Shown piece by piece: positions 17,055 to 25,926 of a stretch of DNA of 64,000 nt (position 1 is the first letter of the stretch; each line of letters opens with the position of its first letter). The notes beneath the pieces are model-generated. The model searched no databases, was not told where the DNA came from, and worked only from the letters and a program-made list of their open reading frames with translations. The position numbers and the translations under genes were made by a program. The stretch lies in assembly GCF_013911085.1 (NCBI RefSeq), contig NZ_JACERN010000033.1, positions 1 through 64,000 on the forward strand, given 5' to 3'. This DNA is from Aquitalea aquatica (GTDB lineage: Bacteria > Pseudomonadota > Gammaproteobacteria > Burkholderiales > Chromobacteriaceae).

Positions 17055-18437
17055 TTACAACAGGCCCAGCTCCTGTGCGGTGCGATCCACCGCGCGGCGG
17101 GTCTTGTCCAGCAACTCGTCGATTTCACTGCGGGTAATGGCCAGCGCCGGTGCCATGATCATGCGGCCATGGGTGGAGCGGATGATCAGCCCCTCGTCAA
17201 AGCCATGAGTACGGCAACGCCAGCCGATGTCATCTTCATTGGCAAACAGCTGGCGGCTGGCCTTGTCTTCGCACAGCTGCAGGGCCGCCACCATGCCCGT
17301 CCCCTGGATGTCGCCCACCAGCGGGTGCTCGGCGAATATCTGACGCAGGCAGGCTTGCAGATAGGGGCCGGTATCCTGCTTCACCGCCTCCACCATGCCT
17401 TCACCTTGCAATACATCCAGATTGGCCAGCGCCACCGCGGCGGCCACCGGGTGTCCGGAATACGTCAAACCATGAGCAAACACCCCGCCCTTGGCGACCA
17501 GCGCCTCGGCCATGCGCCGCGACAATACCAGCCCGCCCATGGGGATGTAGCCGGAGGTCAGCCCCTTGGCAATGCTCAGCGTGTCGGGCTGGAAATCGAA
17601 ATGCTGGTGGGCAAACCATTCGCCAGTACGGCCAAAGCCGCCAATCACCTCGTCGGCGCACAGCAGCACATCGTATTTCTTGCAGATACGCTGGATTTCC
17701 GGCCAGTAGCTTTCCGGCGGGAAAATCATCCCGCCCGCACCCTGGAAGGGTTCGGCGACAAAGGCAGCTACCTTGTCTGCGCCCAGCTGCAGGATTTTCG
17801 CCTCCAGCTCCTGCGCGCATTTCAGGCCAAACTCGGCCGGGCTCAGCTTGCCGCCATGGGCGTACCAGTAGGGCTCGGCAATATGCTCGACACCGGGAAT
17901 GGGCAGATTGCCCATCTCGTGCATGAAGGCCATGCCACCCAGCGAAGCACTGCCCACGGTGGAGCCGTGATAGCCATTGTGGCGACCAATGAAGATTTTC
18001 TTGTCCGGCTGGCCCATCACATCCCAGAAGCGACGCACGGTGCGGATCAGCACCTCGTTGGCCTCCGAGCCGGAGTTGGTATAGATCACATGGCTGTACT
18101 GCCCCGGTAGCAGGGAAAACAGCCGCTCGGACAATTCCACCACCGCCGGATGGGTGGTGTGGAAAAACATATTGTAGTAACTCAGCTGCTGCAGCTGGCG
18201 GGTGGCGGCTTCGATCAGCTCCGGCCGGCCATAACCGACATTGGTACACCACAGGCCGGACATGCCGTCCAGATACTGCTTGCCCTCGTTGTCCCACACA
18301 TACAGTCCTTCACCACGGGTAATGACGCGTGCGCCCTCCTCGTTCAAGGCTTTCTGATCGAGAAAAGCATGAATATGATGGGCCGCATCCATCGCCTGGT
18401 ATTCGGCGGTACTGCGTTTGCTCTGATTGCTGTGCAT
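17055..18437 (-). CDS. spuC: Putrescine-pyruvate aminotransferase (class III)
   Basis: This 460-residue PLP-dependent omega-aminotransferase matches SpuC-type enzymes, which move the amino group of putrescine to pyruvate. Motifs are VWDNEGKQYLDGMSGLWCTN at the N-terminal side, TNSGSEANE for phosphate binding, LLCADEVIGGFGRTGEWF with the cofactor Asp, and SIAKGLTSGYIPMGG with the Schiff-base Lys. The GLWCTNVGYGR wording is typical of putrescine/GABA-pyruvate aminotransferases. GGAG lies 6 nt upstream of the ATG at 18437, which I prefer to 18449. It lies 27 bp after puuC on the same strand. A GABA-pyruvate role cannot be excluded. Confidence 0.9.
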   Translation of the reverse strand: MHSNQSKRSTAEYQAMDAAHHIHAFLDQKALNEEGARVITRGEGLYVWDNEGKQYLDGMSGLWCTNVGYGRPELIEAATRQLQQLSYYNMFFHTTHPAVVELSERLFSLLPGQYSHVIYTNSGSEANEVLIRTVRRFWDVMGQPDKKIFIGRHNGYHGSTVGSASLGGMAFMHEMGNLPIPGVEHIAEPYWYAHGGKLSPAEFGLKCAQELEAKILQLGADKVAAFVAEPFQGAGGMIFPPESYWPEIQRICKKYDVLLCADEVIGGFGRTGEWFAHQHFDFQPDTLSIAKGLTSGYIPMGGLVLSRRMAEALVAKGGVFAHGLTYSGHPVAAAVALANLDVLQGEGMVEAVKQDTGPYLQACLRQIFAEHPLVGDIQGTGMVAALQLCEDKASRQLFANEDDIGWRCRTHGFDEGLIIRSTHGRMIMAPALAITRSEIDELLDKTRRAVDRTAQELGLL

Positions 18438-18464
18438 TGAGGTCTCCATGCCGGGCGCACCGGC

Positions 18465-19958
18465 TTACAGGCTGATCCAGGTAGTCTTGAGCTGGCTGAA
18501 CTTGTCCAGCGCGTGCAGCGACAGGTCGCGGCCAAAGCCGGACTGCTTGCAGCCGCCAAACGGCACGCCGGGGTCCAGCGCATCCACGGTATTCACCGAC
18601 ACGGTGCCGGCACGCAGGGCGCGGGCAACACGGTGGGCACGGCGCAGCTGGTCGGTCCATACAGCTGCTGCCAGGCCATAGATGCTGTCATTGGCCAGGG
18701 CGATGGCCTCGGCTTCGCTGTCGAAACGCAGCACTGACAGCACCGGGCCAAAGATTTCCTCACGGGCAATGCGCATGTCGGGGGTAACGCCGCTAAACAG
18801 CGTGGGTTGCAGATAGCAATCGCTATGACCTATGCGCAGGCGCTCGCCGCCGGCCAGCAGGCTGGCACCTTGTTGCAGGCCGCTGGCAATAAAACCCTGG
18901 ACCCGCGCGGTATGGCCGGCATCCACCAGCGTCCCCTGCCGGGTGGCCGGGTCCAGTGGATTGCCCGGCAGGAAGGCGGCCATTTCAGCCAACAGTTTTT
19001 CGACGAACCGGTCGTGAATGCTGGATTCGACCAGCAAGCGCGAACTGGCAGAACACACCTGGCCCTGATTGAAATAGATGCCAAAGGCCGCCTTGCGCGC
19101 TGCCGCGTCCAGATCAGCACAGTCGGCAAACACCAGATTCGGGCTTTTGCCACCGCACTCCAGCCACACCATCTTCATATTGGAAGCAGCGGAATACGCC
19201 AGAAAGCGCTTGCCGATTTCGGTGCTGCCGGTAAACGACAGGCAATCGATATCCGGATGCAGGCCCAGCGCCTGACCAGCTTCCTCGCCATAGCCGGGCA
19301 GCACATTGAGTACGCCATCCGGCAGGCCAGCCTCGCTGGCCAGTTGTGCCAGCCGAATGGCCGACAAGGGCGACTGCTCGGCCGGCTTCAACAACACACT
19401 ATTGCCGGCAGCCAGTGCCGGGGCCACCTTCCACGCCGCCATATCCAGCGGGAAATTCCACGGAATCACCGCTGCCACCACGCCCACCGGCTCACGCGTG
19501 ACCAGGGCCAGCGCATCCGGCCCGGTGGGGGCCACTTCGTCGTACAGCTTGTCGCAGGCTTCGGCATACCAGTCGAACAAGGCTGCGGTGGCTGGCACAT
19601 CGATATTCAGCGCGTCGGTGATGGGCTTGCCCATGTCCAGGCAATCCAGCAAGGCCAGCTCATCGGCATTGTCGCGCAACAGTTGCGCCAGCTTTTGCAA
19701 CACAACCTTGCGCTCACGCGGATGGCAGCGCGACCAGTGACCGGCATCGAAGCTGCGGCGTGCTGCGGTCACCGCAGCATCGACATCCGCCCGGTCGCAG
19801 CGCGCCACCATGGCCAGCGTCTGGCCGGTGTGCGGACAGTTGCTGGCAAACTGGCGGCCATCCCGCGCATCCTGCAGCCGGCCATCGATATAAGCCTGGG
19901 CGGCGGGGCGCAATGCGGCAGCGCGGGCTGTCCAGAAAGCGGTATCTCGTGCATGCAT
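18465..19958 (-). CDS. puuC: Gamma-glutamyl-gamma-aminobutyraldehyde dehydrogenase
   Basis: This 497-residue NAD(P)-dependent aldehyde dehydrogenase has the catalytic Cys302 in NQGQVCSASSR, the general base Glu267 in WLECGGKSP, and the nucleotide-binding FTGSTEIGK. Its length and the GKSPNLVFADCADLD block match PuuC/AldH, which oxidises gamma-glutamyl-gamma-aminobutyraldehyde or 4-aminobutyraldehyde. AGGAGAG precedes the ATG at 19958; the open frame further upstream is not conserved and crosses the promoter. It is the first gene of the puuC-spuC-potF unit, divergent from a LuxR regulator. Confidence 0.91.
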   Translation of the reverse strand: MHARDTAFWTARAAALRPAAQAYIDGRLQDARDGRQFASNCPHTGQTLAMVARCDRADVDAAVTAARRSFDAGHWSRCHPRERKVVLQKLAQLLRDNADELALLDCLDMGKPITDALNIDVPATAALFDWYAEACDKLYDEVAPTGPDALALVTREPVGVVAAVIPWNFPLDMAAWKVAPALAAGNSVLLKPAEQSPLSAIRLAQLASEAGLPDGVLNVLPGYGEEAGQALGLHPDIDCLSFTGSTEIGKRFLAYSAASNMKMVWLECGGKSPNLVFADCADLDAAARKAAFGIYFNQGQVCSASSRLLVESSIHDRFVEKLLAEMAAFLPGNPLDPATRQGTLVDAGHTARVQGFIASGLQQGASLLAGGERLRIGHSDCYLQPTLFSGVTPDMRIAREEIFGPVLSVLRFDSEAEAIALANDSIYGLAAAVWTDQLRRAHRVARALRAGTVSVNTVDALDPGVPFGGCKQSGFGRDLSLHALDKFSQLKTTWISL

Positions 19959-20080
19959 CGTGCTACTCTCCTGTCGGGATGCAAGACCTGCGCCGGGAAC
20001 TGGCCGATGGCCGTTGGCAGGCTTGCTACTCATTGCCGGCCAGTCTAGGCAGGGGCCTGCCCAAGCAACATAGCCTTGAT

Positions 20081-20107
20081 GGGTTAGCCAACTAACCCCG
20101 GCGGGGT
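20081..20107. promoter_or_regulatory. Dyad operator candidate between puuC and luxR-type gene
   Basis: GGGTTAG-CCAA-CTAACCC is a perfect 7-bp-arm dyad (20081-20098). ACCCC-GGC-GGGGT (20095-20107) overlaps its right side. It lies midway in the 224-bp divergent gap and is the likely binding site of the adjacent LuxR-type regulator. Confidence 0.5.
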
Positions 20108-20182
20108 AGCGAGCGACAGCCCTGCTTGCGGCATCATGGCGGGCAATCCGGGCCCATGGACGGCCCCAACAAAGGAATGAAC

Positions 20183-20983
20183 ATGCAGCTTGCAGTGGCA
20201 GACCTGGCCTTTCACCAGAGGCTGGGCCGATTGATGGAAAAACTGGGCGAACCTGGTTTCTGGCCGGCACTGGCACGCTTGCTGGCCGATGTCATCACCT
20301 TCGATACCTGGGTGGTACTGCTGTTTCAGCCGGAACAGGCACCGCACATCCTGGCCGATCATGCTGCCAATCTGGCGGCTGCCGACCTGTTTGCCGACTA
20401 CCGCGCCCAGCTCTACCGCATCGACCCTTTCTACGTCTTCAGCCAGCAACAGCCAGCCGGCGGCCTGTACCGGCTGGATGATGTAGCCCCCGACTCATTC
20501 CGTGACACCGCGTATTTCCACCAATACTTCAGCCGCAATGTCGGGGCCGACGAGCTGCAATTCCTGCTGCCTATACCCGGCCAGGGTGTATTGTCCTTGT
20601 CGCTAGGCAGCCGCCGGCGCTTTACCGATGTCGAAATCGGTGCCTGCCAGCTATTCAGCCCCTGGCTGTTGCCGCTGATGGGCAAGGCCATCCGGCTGGA
20701 TGCCTATCTGACCGAGCAACTGCGCCACAATCCGGCCGAACGCCAGCTGCGGCTGGAAGATGCACTGCGCCAGCGTGGCGAGCCGCACCTCACCGAGCGC
20801 GAAGTGCAAGTCGCCCTGCTGGTGCTGGCCGGCCACTCCACCAAGGCCGTCGCGCGCGAGCTGGGCATCTCGCTGGATACCGCCAAAGTGCACCGGCGCA
20901 ATCTTTACGCCAAACTGGGCGTCAGCAATCAGGCTGGCCTGTTTCTGCTGTTTTCCGCCCCCAGCGCCGCCTCAGCTGACTGA
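20183..20983 (+). CDS. LuxR family transcriptional regulator
   Basis: This 266-residue protein has an N-terminal sensory region of no clear family (about residues 1-190) and a C-terminal LuxR helix-turn-helix: LTEREVQVALLVLAGHSTKA, RELGISLDTAKVHRRNLYAK. Start 20183 has AAGGA 6 nt upstream. It is divergent from the putrescine operon and probably controls it. It shares architecture with the LuxR-type protein at 36.2 kb, which also sits beside a polyamine-linked cluster. It lacks the recognisable pattern of acyl-homoserine-lactone binding domains. Confidence 0.85.
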   Translation: MQLAVADLAFHQRLGRLMEKLGEPGFWPALARLLADVITFDTWVVLLFQPEQAPHILADHAANLAAADLFADYRAQLYRIDPFYVFSQQQPAGGLYRLDDVAPDSFRDTAYFHQYFSRNVGADELQFLLPIPGQGVLSLSLGSRRRFTDVEIGACQLFSPWLLPLMGKAIRLDAYLTEQLRHNPAERQLRLEDALRQRGEPHLTEREVQVALLVLAGHSTKAVARELGISLDTAKVHRRNLYAKLGVSNQAGLFLLFSAPSAASAD

Positions 20984-21175
20984 TGCAAGCAACAGTGCCC
21001 ACCCGCAAACCATAAAAAATCATTACCTTCAACAGCTTACACAAAAAGTCAAAATAAGCTGCGACAGGAATGACACAGTAAACAGCGGTAAAACAAGACA
21101 TTTTTCCAATGCAGGTTGCCAAGCAATTTGAATTTGTACACAATCAACATCACAGCAACAGCAAAGGAAGCCGGC

Positions 21176-21754
21176 ATGGCTCAAGGTGGTAAACGCGATG
21201 GCGCAGGGCGCAAATCCGCATTCGGTGGCGACAAGACCGTGGCCATGCGGGTGCCGGAACCACTGCGCCCCCTGCTGGAAGGCTGGCTGGCTGAATACCG
21301 CCAGCTACGCTCGGTAAAAACGGCGGACACGCAGGATATCCGTACCCTGTCCGACACCCTCAGTCAGCTGTCGCTGCCCCTGTTCGCCAGCCGGGTACCC
21401 GCCGGTTCGCCAGTGGCGGCAGATGACCTGAAGGAAGCCGACATCGACCTGAACGCCCATCTGGTCAGCCACCCGGCCAGCACCTTCATGGTGACGGTGA
21501 AGGGTGACTCTATGATCAATGCGGGCATCCACGATGGCGACCTGCTGATTGTCGACCACTCCTTGCAAGCCCGTAGCGGCAAGGTGGTGGTGGCCGTCAT
21601 CAATGGTGAGCTGACTGTAAAGCGGCTGGAGAAAACGGCGAGCGGGCTGTTTCTGATGCCGGAAAACCCGGCCTACGCGCCGATTGAGGTGCCTGAAGAA
21701 GCGGCGCTGTTTATCTGGGGTGTGGTGACCAATGTCATCCATCCGGTCTCGTAA
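21176..21754 (+). CDS. umuD: UmuD-like S24 self-cleaving protein with N-terminal extension
   Basis: The C-terminal part (about residues 65-192) is an S24/LexA-type serine-lysine protease. Ser112 is in VKGDSMINAGIHDGDLLIVD, Lys149 is in LTVKRLEK, and Ala76-Gly77 (VPAGSP) is a predicted self-cleavage site. This matches UmuD, the subunit that converts UmuC into active DNA polymerase V after SOS induction. UmuD is usually about 140 residues; this protein has 192, with an extra basic N-terminus (GGKRDGAGRKSAFGG) and a helix (VPEPLRPLLEGWLAEYRQLR) that may bind DNA. No umuC follows. I found no clean LexA box in the 190-bp leader. Confidence 0.85.
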   Translation: MAQGGKRDGAGRKSAFGGDKTVAMRVPEPLRPLLEGWLAEYRQLRSVKTADTQDIRTLSDTLSQLSLPLFASRVPAGSPVAADDLKEADIDLNAHLVSHPASTFMVTVKGDSMINAGIHDGDLLIVDHSLQARSGKVVVAVINGELTVKRLEKTASGLFLMPENPAYAPIEVPEEAALFIWGVVTNVIHPVS

Positions 21755-21765
21755 AGGAGAACAAG

Positions 21766-21918
21766 ATGCAAATGCAAATCGATGAAAGCCTGATCAAAAT
21801 GAAGTTCATGGACTGGCGCCGCCTGCCGCGTGCCTTTCGCGAAGTACGCGCCGGTCAGCCACAAGTGCTGGTGTCCCGCACAGGCCGTAGCTACTTTGTT
21901 CCAGTGCAATTTGTCTGA
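21766..21918 (+). CDS. 50-residue protein coupled to the UmuD-like gene
   Basis: AAGGAG lies at 21754-21759 and ATG at 21766 (a second in-frame ATG is at 21772), so this frame is set 11 bp behind the UmuD-like stop and is probably translated. The 50-residue product is basic: MKFMDWRRLPRAFREVRAG then PQVLVSRTGRSYFVPVQFV. The second half loosely recalls the beta-strand end of Phd/YefM-type antitoxins, but the similarity is too short to claim. Conservation next to umuD-like genes in related genomes would decide whether it is real. Confidence 0.55.
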   Translation: MQMQIDESLIKMKFMDWRRLPRAFREVRAGQPQVLVSRTGRSYFVPVQFV

Positions 21919-21950
21919 AGCCACAACGCGTAGCCATCGCAACTCACCCA

Positions 21951-21976
21951 GCAGGCCGGCGTCATGCCGGCCTTGC
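21951..21976 (+). terminator. Probable terminator of the umuD-like operon
   Basis: GCAGGCCGGC pairs with GCCGGCCTTGC around a 5-nt loop, with one bulge. Only a short T-containing tail follows. It lies 33 bp behind the 50-residue frame. Confidence 0.45.
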
Positions 21977-22373
21977 TACACACAAGCCCAACTGCCAGAT
22001 ACCCATGGCAAGTGTGATCACCCGCGATCAAGCCGAGCGACAGCAAGGCCAGATCTGAGCGCCACTGCGCGCAGCCCAACGGCCATGCTGCAGCCGGTCA
22101 ATAATCCATCCCCCCACTGCGCCAGACACAAGACCTCTGACAAGCACGCCATGCACCGGCCACACCGGCCAAGCCGTATTGCTTGGCACAGCTGAGCAGC
22201 AGTCTTCCGTATATTGCATTCGCCGATAAGCTAGCCGGCCAGGCGAGGCATGAACAGCGTGCGCTGAGGTGCAGCCGAAATGAGAGCCAGATCAAGACTG
22301 GTGCCCAGGTTAACAACCAGCACACCATGGCAGCCTATGCCGCAAGGCAAGGGAGGTGAAATGTGAACAACCA
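21977..22373. other. Gene-poor intergenic stretch
   Basis: About 400 bp between the umuD-like operon and the dusC terminator. I see no convincing coding frame, tRNA or repeat here. Frames on both strands lack ribosome-binding sites and family motifs. Confidence 0.5.
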
Positions 22374-22401
22374 TAAAAAAGCCCTCCCACAAGGGGAGGG
22401 T
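22374..22401 (-). terminator. Rho-independent terminator of dusC
   Basis: On the minus strand CCCTCCC pairs with GGGAGGG and is followed by GCTTTTTT. It lies about 130 bp beyond the dusC stop. Confidence 0.8.
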
Positions 22402-22532
22402 CTAACAGGGTATCGGGGAAGTGTAACGACCAGAAGCTGAGGGCATCCGGTCATACAGCGCCTGGATCCATACCAAGAACCAAGCACAAGAACATCCTAT
22501 CGCTTTGCCCATGGCATTGACTATGGGTGAAT

Positions 22533-23480
22533 TTACTTAGCAGACATATCGCGCATTATCTTGAGAATATTCTCAGCAGAAGTCTCGCGGCGGATCACTT
22601 CAAAAAAACTGGCGGCCTCCGGATAGGTCTTCTTCAACTGCCCCAGCCACTGCTTGAGCCGGGCGGGCGGATAGCGCGACTCACCCGCCTCTGCCACGCA
22701 TTGCTGATAGAAGTCGAGCAACCATTCCATCAACACGGGCCAGGCCATGGGCGTGGCCGACTGGTCGGTGGCGATACGGCGCGCCAGATCGGGAGCCGCA
22801 ATCAGGCCGCGCCCGATCATGACACGGTCACAGCCGCTTTGTGCCCGGATAGCGTGGTAATCCGCCACGGTCCACACCTCGCCATTGGCGATGACTGGTA
22901 CGGTGACGTGTTCGCGGATACGGGCAATCCAGTCCCAGTGCGCGGGTGGCTTGTAGCCTTCCAGCTTGGTTCTGGCATGCACCACCAGCTCGGCTGCCCC
23001 TGCACTGGCCAGCGCCTGAGCACATTCCAGCGCCAGACTCTTGTCTTCGTAGCCCAGCCGCATCTTGGCGGTGACCGGGATGGCCTCCGGCACAGCTGCC
23101 CTTACCTGGCTGACGATGTGGTACAGCAGTTCCGGCTCGGTCAGCAATACTGCACCGCCGCGATGGCGGTTGACCGTCGGTGCCGGGCAGCCAAAGTTCA
23201 GGTCGACACCCGGCGCGCCAAGGCTGGCCACCTTGGCGGCGTTTTCTGCCAGGCATGCCGGGTCAGACCCCAATAGCTGCACCCGCACCGTGGTACCGGC
23301 CCGCGTCTTGCCGCCATGCAGCAATTCGGGCGCCAGCCGGTGAAAAGTACGCGTCGGCAGCAATACATTGGTGACACGGACAAACTCGGTTACGCACAAG
23401 TCGATACCGCCCAGACGGGTCAGTACATCCCGCATGATGGGGTCGACCAGACCCTCCATCGGCGCCAGCATCAGATTCAT
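22533..23480 (-). CDS. dusC: tRNA-dihydrouridine(16) synthase
   Basis: This 315-residue flavoenzyme reduces uridine to dihydrouridine in tRNA. The N-terminal [17 protein letters not shown] is the DusC form of the barrel start. The catalytic Cys98 is in [18 protein letters not shown], and FMN contacts are in KMRLGYEDK and [15 protein letters not shown]. The [16 protein letters not shown] tail is DusC-like. Length fits DusC; assignment to U16 is from family. It is monocistronic and ends at a strong terminator. Confidence 0.93.
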   Translation of the reverse strand: MNLMLAPMEGLVDPIMRDVLTRLGGIDLCVTEFVRVTNVLLPTRTFHRLAPELLHGGKTRAGTTVRVQLLGSDPACLAENAAKVASLGAPGVDLNFGCPAPTVNRHRGGAVLLTEPELLYHIVSQVRAAVPEAIPVTAKMRLGYEDKSLALECAQALASAGAAELVVHARTKLEGYKPPAHWDWIARIREHVTVPVIANGEVWTVADYHAIRAQSGCDRVMIGRGLIAAPDLARRIATDQSATPMAWPVLMEWLLDFYQQCVAEAGESRYPPARLKQWLGQLKKTYPEAASFFEVIRRETSAENILKIMRDMSAK

Positions 23481-23540
23481 GGCTTAACCTGCTGAAAAAA
23501 GGGCGCTATTGTAACGGAATCACTGCACCGGAGCGAATGC

Positions 23541-23996
23541 ATGACCTTGAAAATCTCCCCCCTGGCACCGCACCAGGCCGCCAGCTGCCTGCCGCTATTC
23601 CAAGCCTACCTGGCCTTTTATCATGTAGAGCAGGCTGCTGCCGATTGCCAGGCCTTTCTCGAAGCCCGGCTGAGTCATCACGAAGCGCGGCTGTGGCTGG
23701 CCGAGGATGCCGGTGTTGCGGTGGGTTTTGCCTTGATGTACCCGGGATTCAATTCACTGACGCTCAAGCCAAACTGGCTGCTGCACGACCTCTATGTTGC
23801 CCCGGAATACCGTGGCAGCGGTGTCAGCAAGCAATTGCTGCAAGTGTGTCAGGCTCATGTTCTGGCGCTGGGTGGCGGCGATATCATGCTGCAAACTGCC
23901 CATGACAACAGCAAGGCGCAAAGGCTGTATGAACGCAACGGTTTCGTACTCGACACCGACTTCCGGGTTTACTACTGGGATGGTAAGGGGAGTTGA
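23541..23996 (+). CDS. GNAT family N-acetyltransferase
   Basis: This 151-residue GNAT fold has the acetyl-CoA-binding loop in DLYVAPEYRGSGVSKQLL (R/Q-x-x-G-x-G/A pattern) and the C-terminal AHDNSKAQRLYERNGFVLDT motif. Closest in style to YjaB/RimI-like small acetyltransferases; the substrate is unknown. It is the first of four same-strand genes (GNAT, DUF1653, HDAC-fold, MsrA) with short gaps, which may form one transcript. Confidence 0.88.
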   Translation: MTLKISPLAPHQAASCLPLFQAYLAFYHVEQAAADCQAFLEARLSHHEARLWLAEDAGVAVGFALMYPGFNSLTLKPNWLLHDLYVAPEYRGSGVSKQLLQVCQAHVLALGGGDIMLQTAHDNSKAQRLYERNGFVLDTDFRVYYWDGKGS

Positions 23997-24051
23997 CCAG
24001 GTGGCCGCGCCCGGCCATGCTGGCGAGCGTTTTGACTGCTAGGAGCACGCA

Positions 24052-24267
24052 ATGGACATCCCACGCGGCATCTATCGCCACTATCGTGGCAATCTGTACG
24101 AGGTACTGGGTCTGGGTCTGCATTCGGAAACGCATGAGCCGATGGTGGCCTACCGCGCCCTGTATGGCGAGTATCAACTGTGGACACGCCCGGCCGGCAT
24201 GTTTCTGGAAACCGTGATCCACGAAGGCGAAAGCCGGCCACGCTTCGCCCCGGTCAAGCTGTTCTAG
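24052..24267 (+). CDS. DUF1653 domain protein
   Basis: This 71-residue protein spans a complete DUF1653 domain. It begins with IPRGIYRHYRGNLYEVLGLG, then METHEP-like SETHEPMVAYRALYG, and ends WTRPAGMFLETV. These short single-domain proteins are widespread and uncharacterised. AGGAG precedes the ATG. It lies 55 bp after the GNAT gene and 11 bp before the HDAC-fold gene, so joint expression is likely. Confidence 0.88.
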   Translation: MDIPRGIYRHYRGNLYEVLGLGLHSETHEPMVAYRALYGEYQLWTRPAGMFLETVIHEGESRPRFAPVKLF

Positions 24268-24278
24268 ACTACTGGCCC

Positions 24279-25184
24279 ATGCACATTTACCGTACCGACC
24301 AGTTTCCCCTGCCCTTGCCTGCCGGCCATCGTTTTCCCGCGCAAAAGTACCGGATGCTGACCGAGGCCGTGGCCAGCTTCGCCGCCGACTGCCTGGACAC
24401 GGCAGCTGCAGCCACACCCTGGGAGCTGCAGCAAGCGCACAGCCCGGAATACATCGCCCAGGTACTGGATGGCAGCCTGCCGGCGCGCGCCTGGCGTGAA
24501 ATCGGCCTGCCGTGGTCGCCACAGCTGGTGGAGCGCTCCTGTCGCTCGGTAGGTGCCACCATTGCTGCCGCCCGCTCGGCCTTGCTGCATGGCTGCGGCA
24601 TCAGCCTGGCTGGCGGCACCCACCACGCCTACCGTGACAAGGGCAGTGGGTTCTGCGTATTCAACGACGTGGCGGTCGCCGCGAATCTGCTGCTGCAAGA
24701 AGGGCTGGTCCGGCGCATCCTGATGGTCGATCTGGACGTCCATCAAGGCAATGGCACGGCTGCCATCTTTCGCGATGATGCCCGGGTATTCACCTTTTCC
24801 ATGCACGGGGAAAAGAACTTTCCCTTTCGCAAGGAGGCCAGCTCGCTCGACATCGACCTGCCCGATGCCACCGGCGATGATGTCTATCTCAACTTGCTGC
24901 AACAGCAGCTGCCGCTATTGCTACAGCAACATCAACCGGAACTGGTGTTTTATCTGGCCGGGGCAGACAGCTATGCTGGCGACCGGCTGGGCAAGCTGGC
25001 GCTCAGCATGACCGGACTGCAACAGCGCGACCGACTGGTGCTGGAACAGGTCGCCAGCCATGGCGCGGCACTGGCCATTACCATGGCCGGCGGTTACGCC
25101 AACGATATTGCCGACACGGTGGCCATTCAGCGCAATACCGTGCACCTTGCCTGGCACTACCACAGCCAAGCCGGTGCACTGTAA
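24279..25184 (+). CDS. Histone-deacetylase-superfamily hydrolase
   Basis: This 301-residue arginase/deacetylase-fold enzyme has the zinc and active-site motifs SLAGGTHHAYRDKG (tandem His), LMVDLDVHQGNGTAAIF (metal Asp and His) and AGADSYAGDRLG. It starts with IYRTDQFPLPLPAGHRFP, typical of the short bacterial class related to HDAC11 and AcuC. Such enzymes remove acyl groups from lysine or small amines; the substrate here is unknown. The open frame upstream of 24279 overlaps the DUF1653 gene and is not conserved. A second, different HDAC-fold gene is at 39.4 kb. Confidence 0.88.
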   Translation: MHIYRTDQFPLPLPAGHRFPAQKYRMLTEAVASFAADCLDTAAAATPWELQQAHSPEYIAQVLDGSLPARAWREIGLPWSPQLVERSCRSVGATIAAARSALLHGCGISLAGGTHHAYRDKGSGFCVFNDVAVAANLLLQEGLVRRILMVDLDVHQGNGTAAIFRDDARVFTFSMHGEKNFPFRKEASSLDIDLPDATGDDVYLNLLQQQLPLLLQQHQPELVFYLAGADSYAGDRLGKLALSMTGLQQRDRLVLEQVASHGAALAITMAGGYANDIADTVAIQRNTVHLAWHYHSQAGAL

Positions 25185-25239
25185 GCACGGCCCAGCCAGA
25201 CCGACCAACCATGACCACCCACTATCGCAGGAGCAAAAC

Positions 25240-25773
25240 ATGAGCAAAGCCACACTGGCCGCCGGCTGTTTCTGGTGCACCGAGAGCATTTTCCTGGCCT
25301 TGCAAGGCGTACGGCAGGTGCAGTCCGGCTATATCGGCGGCCATACCAGCAATCCGGACTACCGCAGCGTGTGCAGCGGCCAGACCGGCCACGCCGAGGC
25401 GGTGGAGATTGATTTTGACGAGCAGCTCATCAGCTTCAGCCAGCTGCTGCAGGTGTTCTTCGCCACCCACGACCCCACCACACTCAATCGCCAGGGGCAT
25501 GATGTCGGCAGCCAGTACCGTTCAGCCATTTTCTATCACGATGCAGAGCAGCAAGGCATGGCCAGCGACTACATGGCTGCCCTCGATCAGCAGCAGATCT
25601 TCCCCGCCCCCATCGTCACCACCCTGGAAGCCGCCAGCCACTTTTATCCGGCCGAAGACTACCACCAGCGCTATTTCGAACTGCACGGTCACGAAGCCTA
25701 TTGCCAGGCGGTGATCCTGCCCAAGCAAATGAAAATGCGCCGGCAGTTTGCCCAATGGCTGAAAAGTAACTGA
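25240..25773 (+). CDS. msrA: Peptide methionine-S-sulfoxide reductase
   Basis: MsrA repairs methionine-S-sulfoxide in oxidised proteins. The 177-residue protein has the active site GCFWCTE with catalytic Cys10. It also carries YIGGHTSNPDYRSVCSGQTG, HDPTTLNRQGHDVGSQYRSA and PAEDYHQRYF, all diagnostic. CAGGAG precedes the ATG at 25240. It has no signal peptide and no fused MsrB, so it acts in the cytoplasm. Resolving cysteines near the C-terminus reduce to one (HEAYCQAV), a simpler arrangement than in long MsrA proteins. Confidence 0.94.
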   Translation: MSKATLAAGCFWCTESIFLALQGVRQVQSGYIGGHTSNPDYRSVCSGQTGHAEAVEIDFDEQLISFSQLLQVFFATHDPTTLNRQGHDVGSQYRSAIFYHDAEQQGMASDYMAALDQQQIFPAPIVTTLEAASHFYPAEDYHQRYFELHGHEAYCQAVILPKQMKMRRQFAQWLKSN

Positions 25774-25926
25774 AACAAGCCATGGCCGGCGTGAAACCGG
25801 CCACAGGCAGCCCGGCCGCCACAGGCTGCCGCAGCAGGCCGGGCCGCTATCAAATTAGCGTTACGCGGCCCTTGCTGCTACAGTCGACAGCTGCATTGCC
25901 ATGACTGGCCAATACACCACAACATC

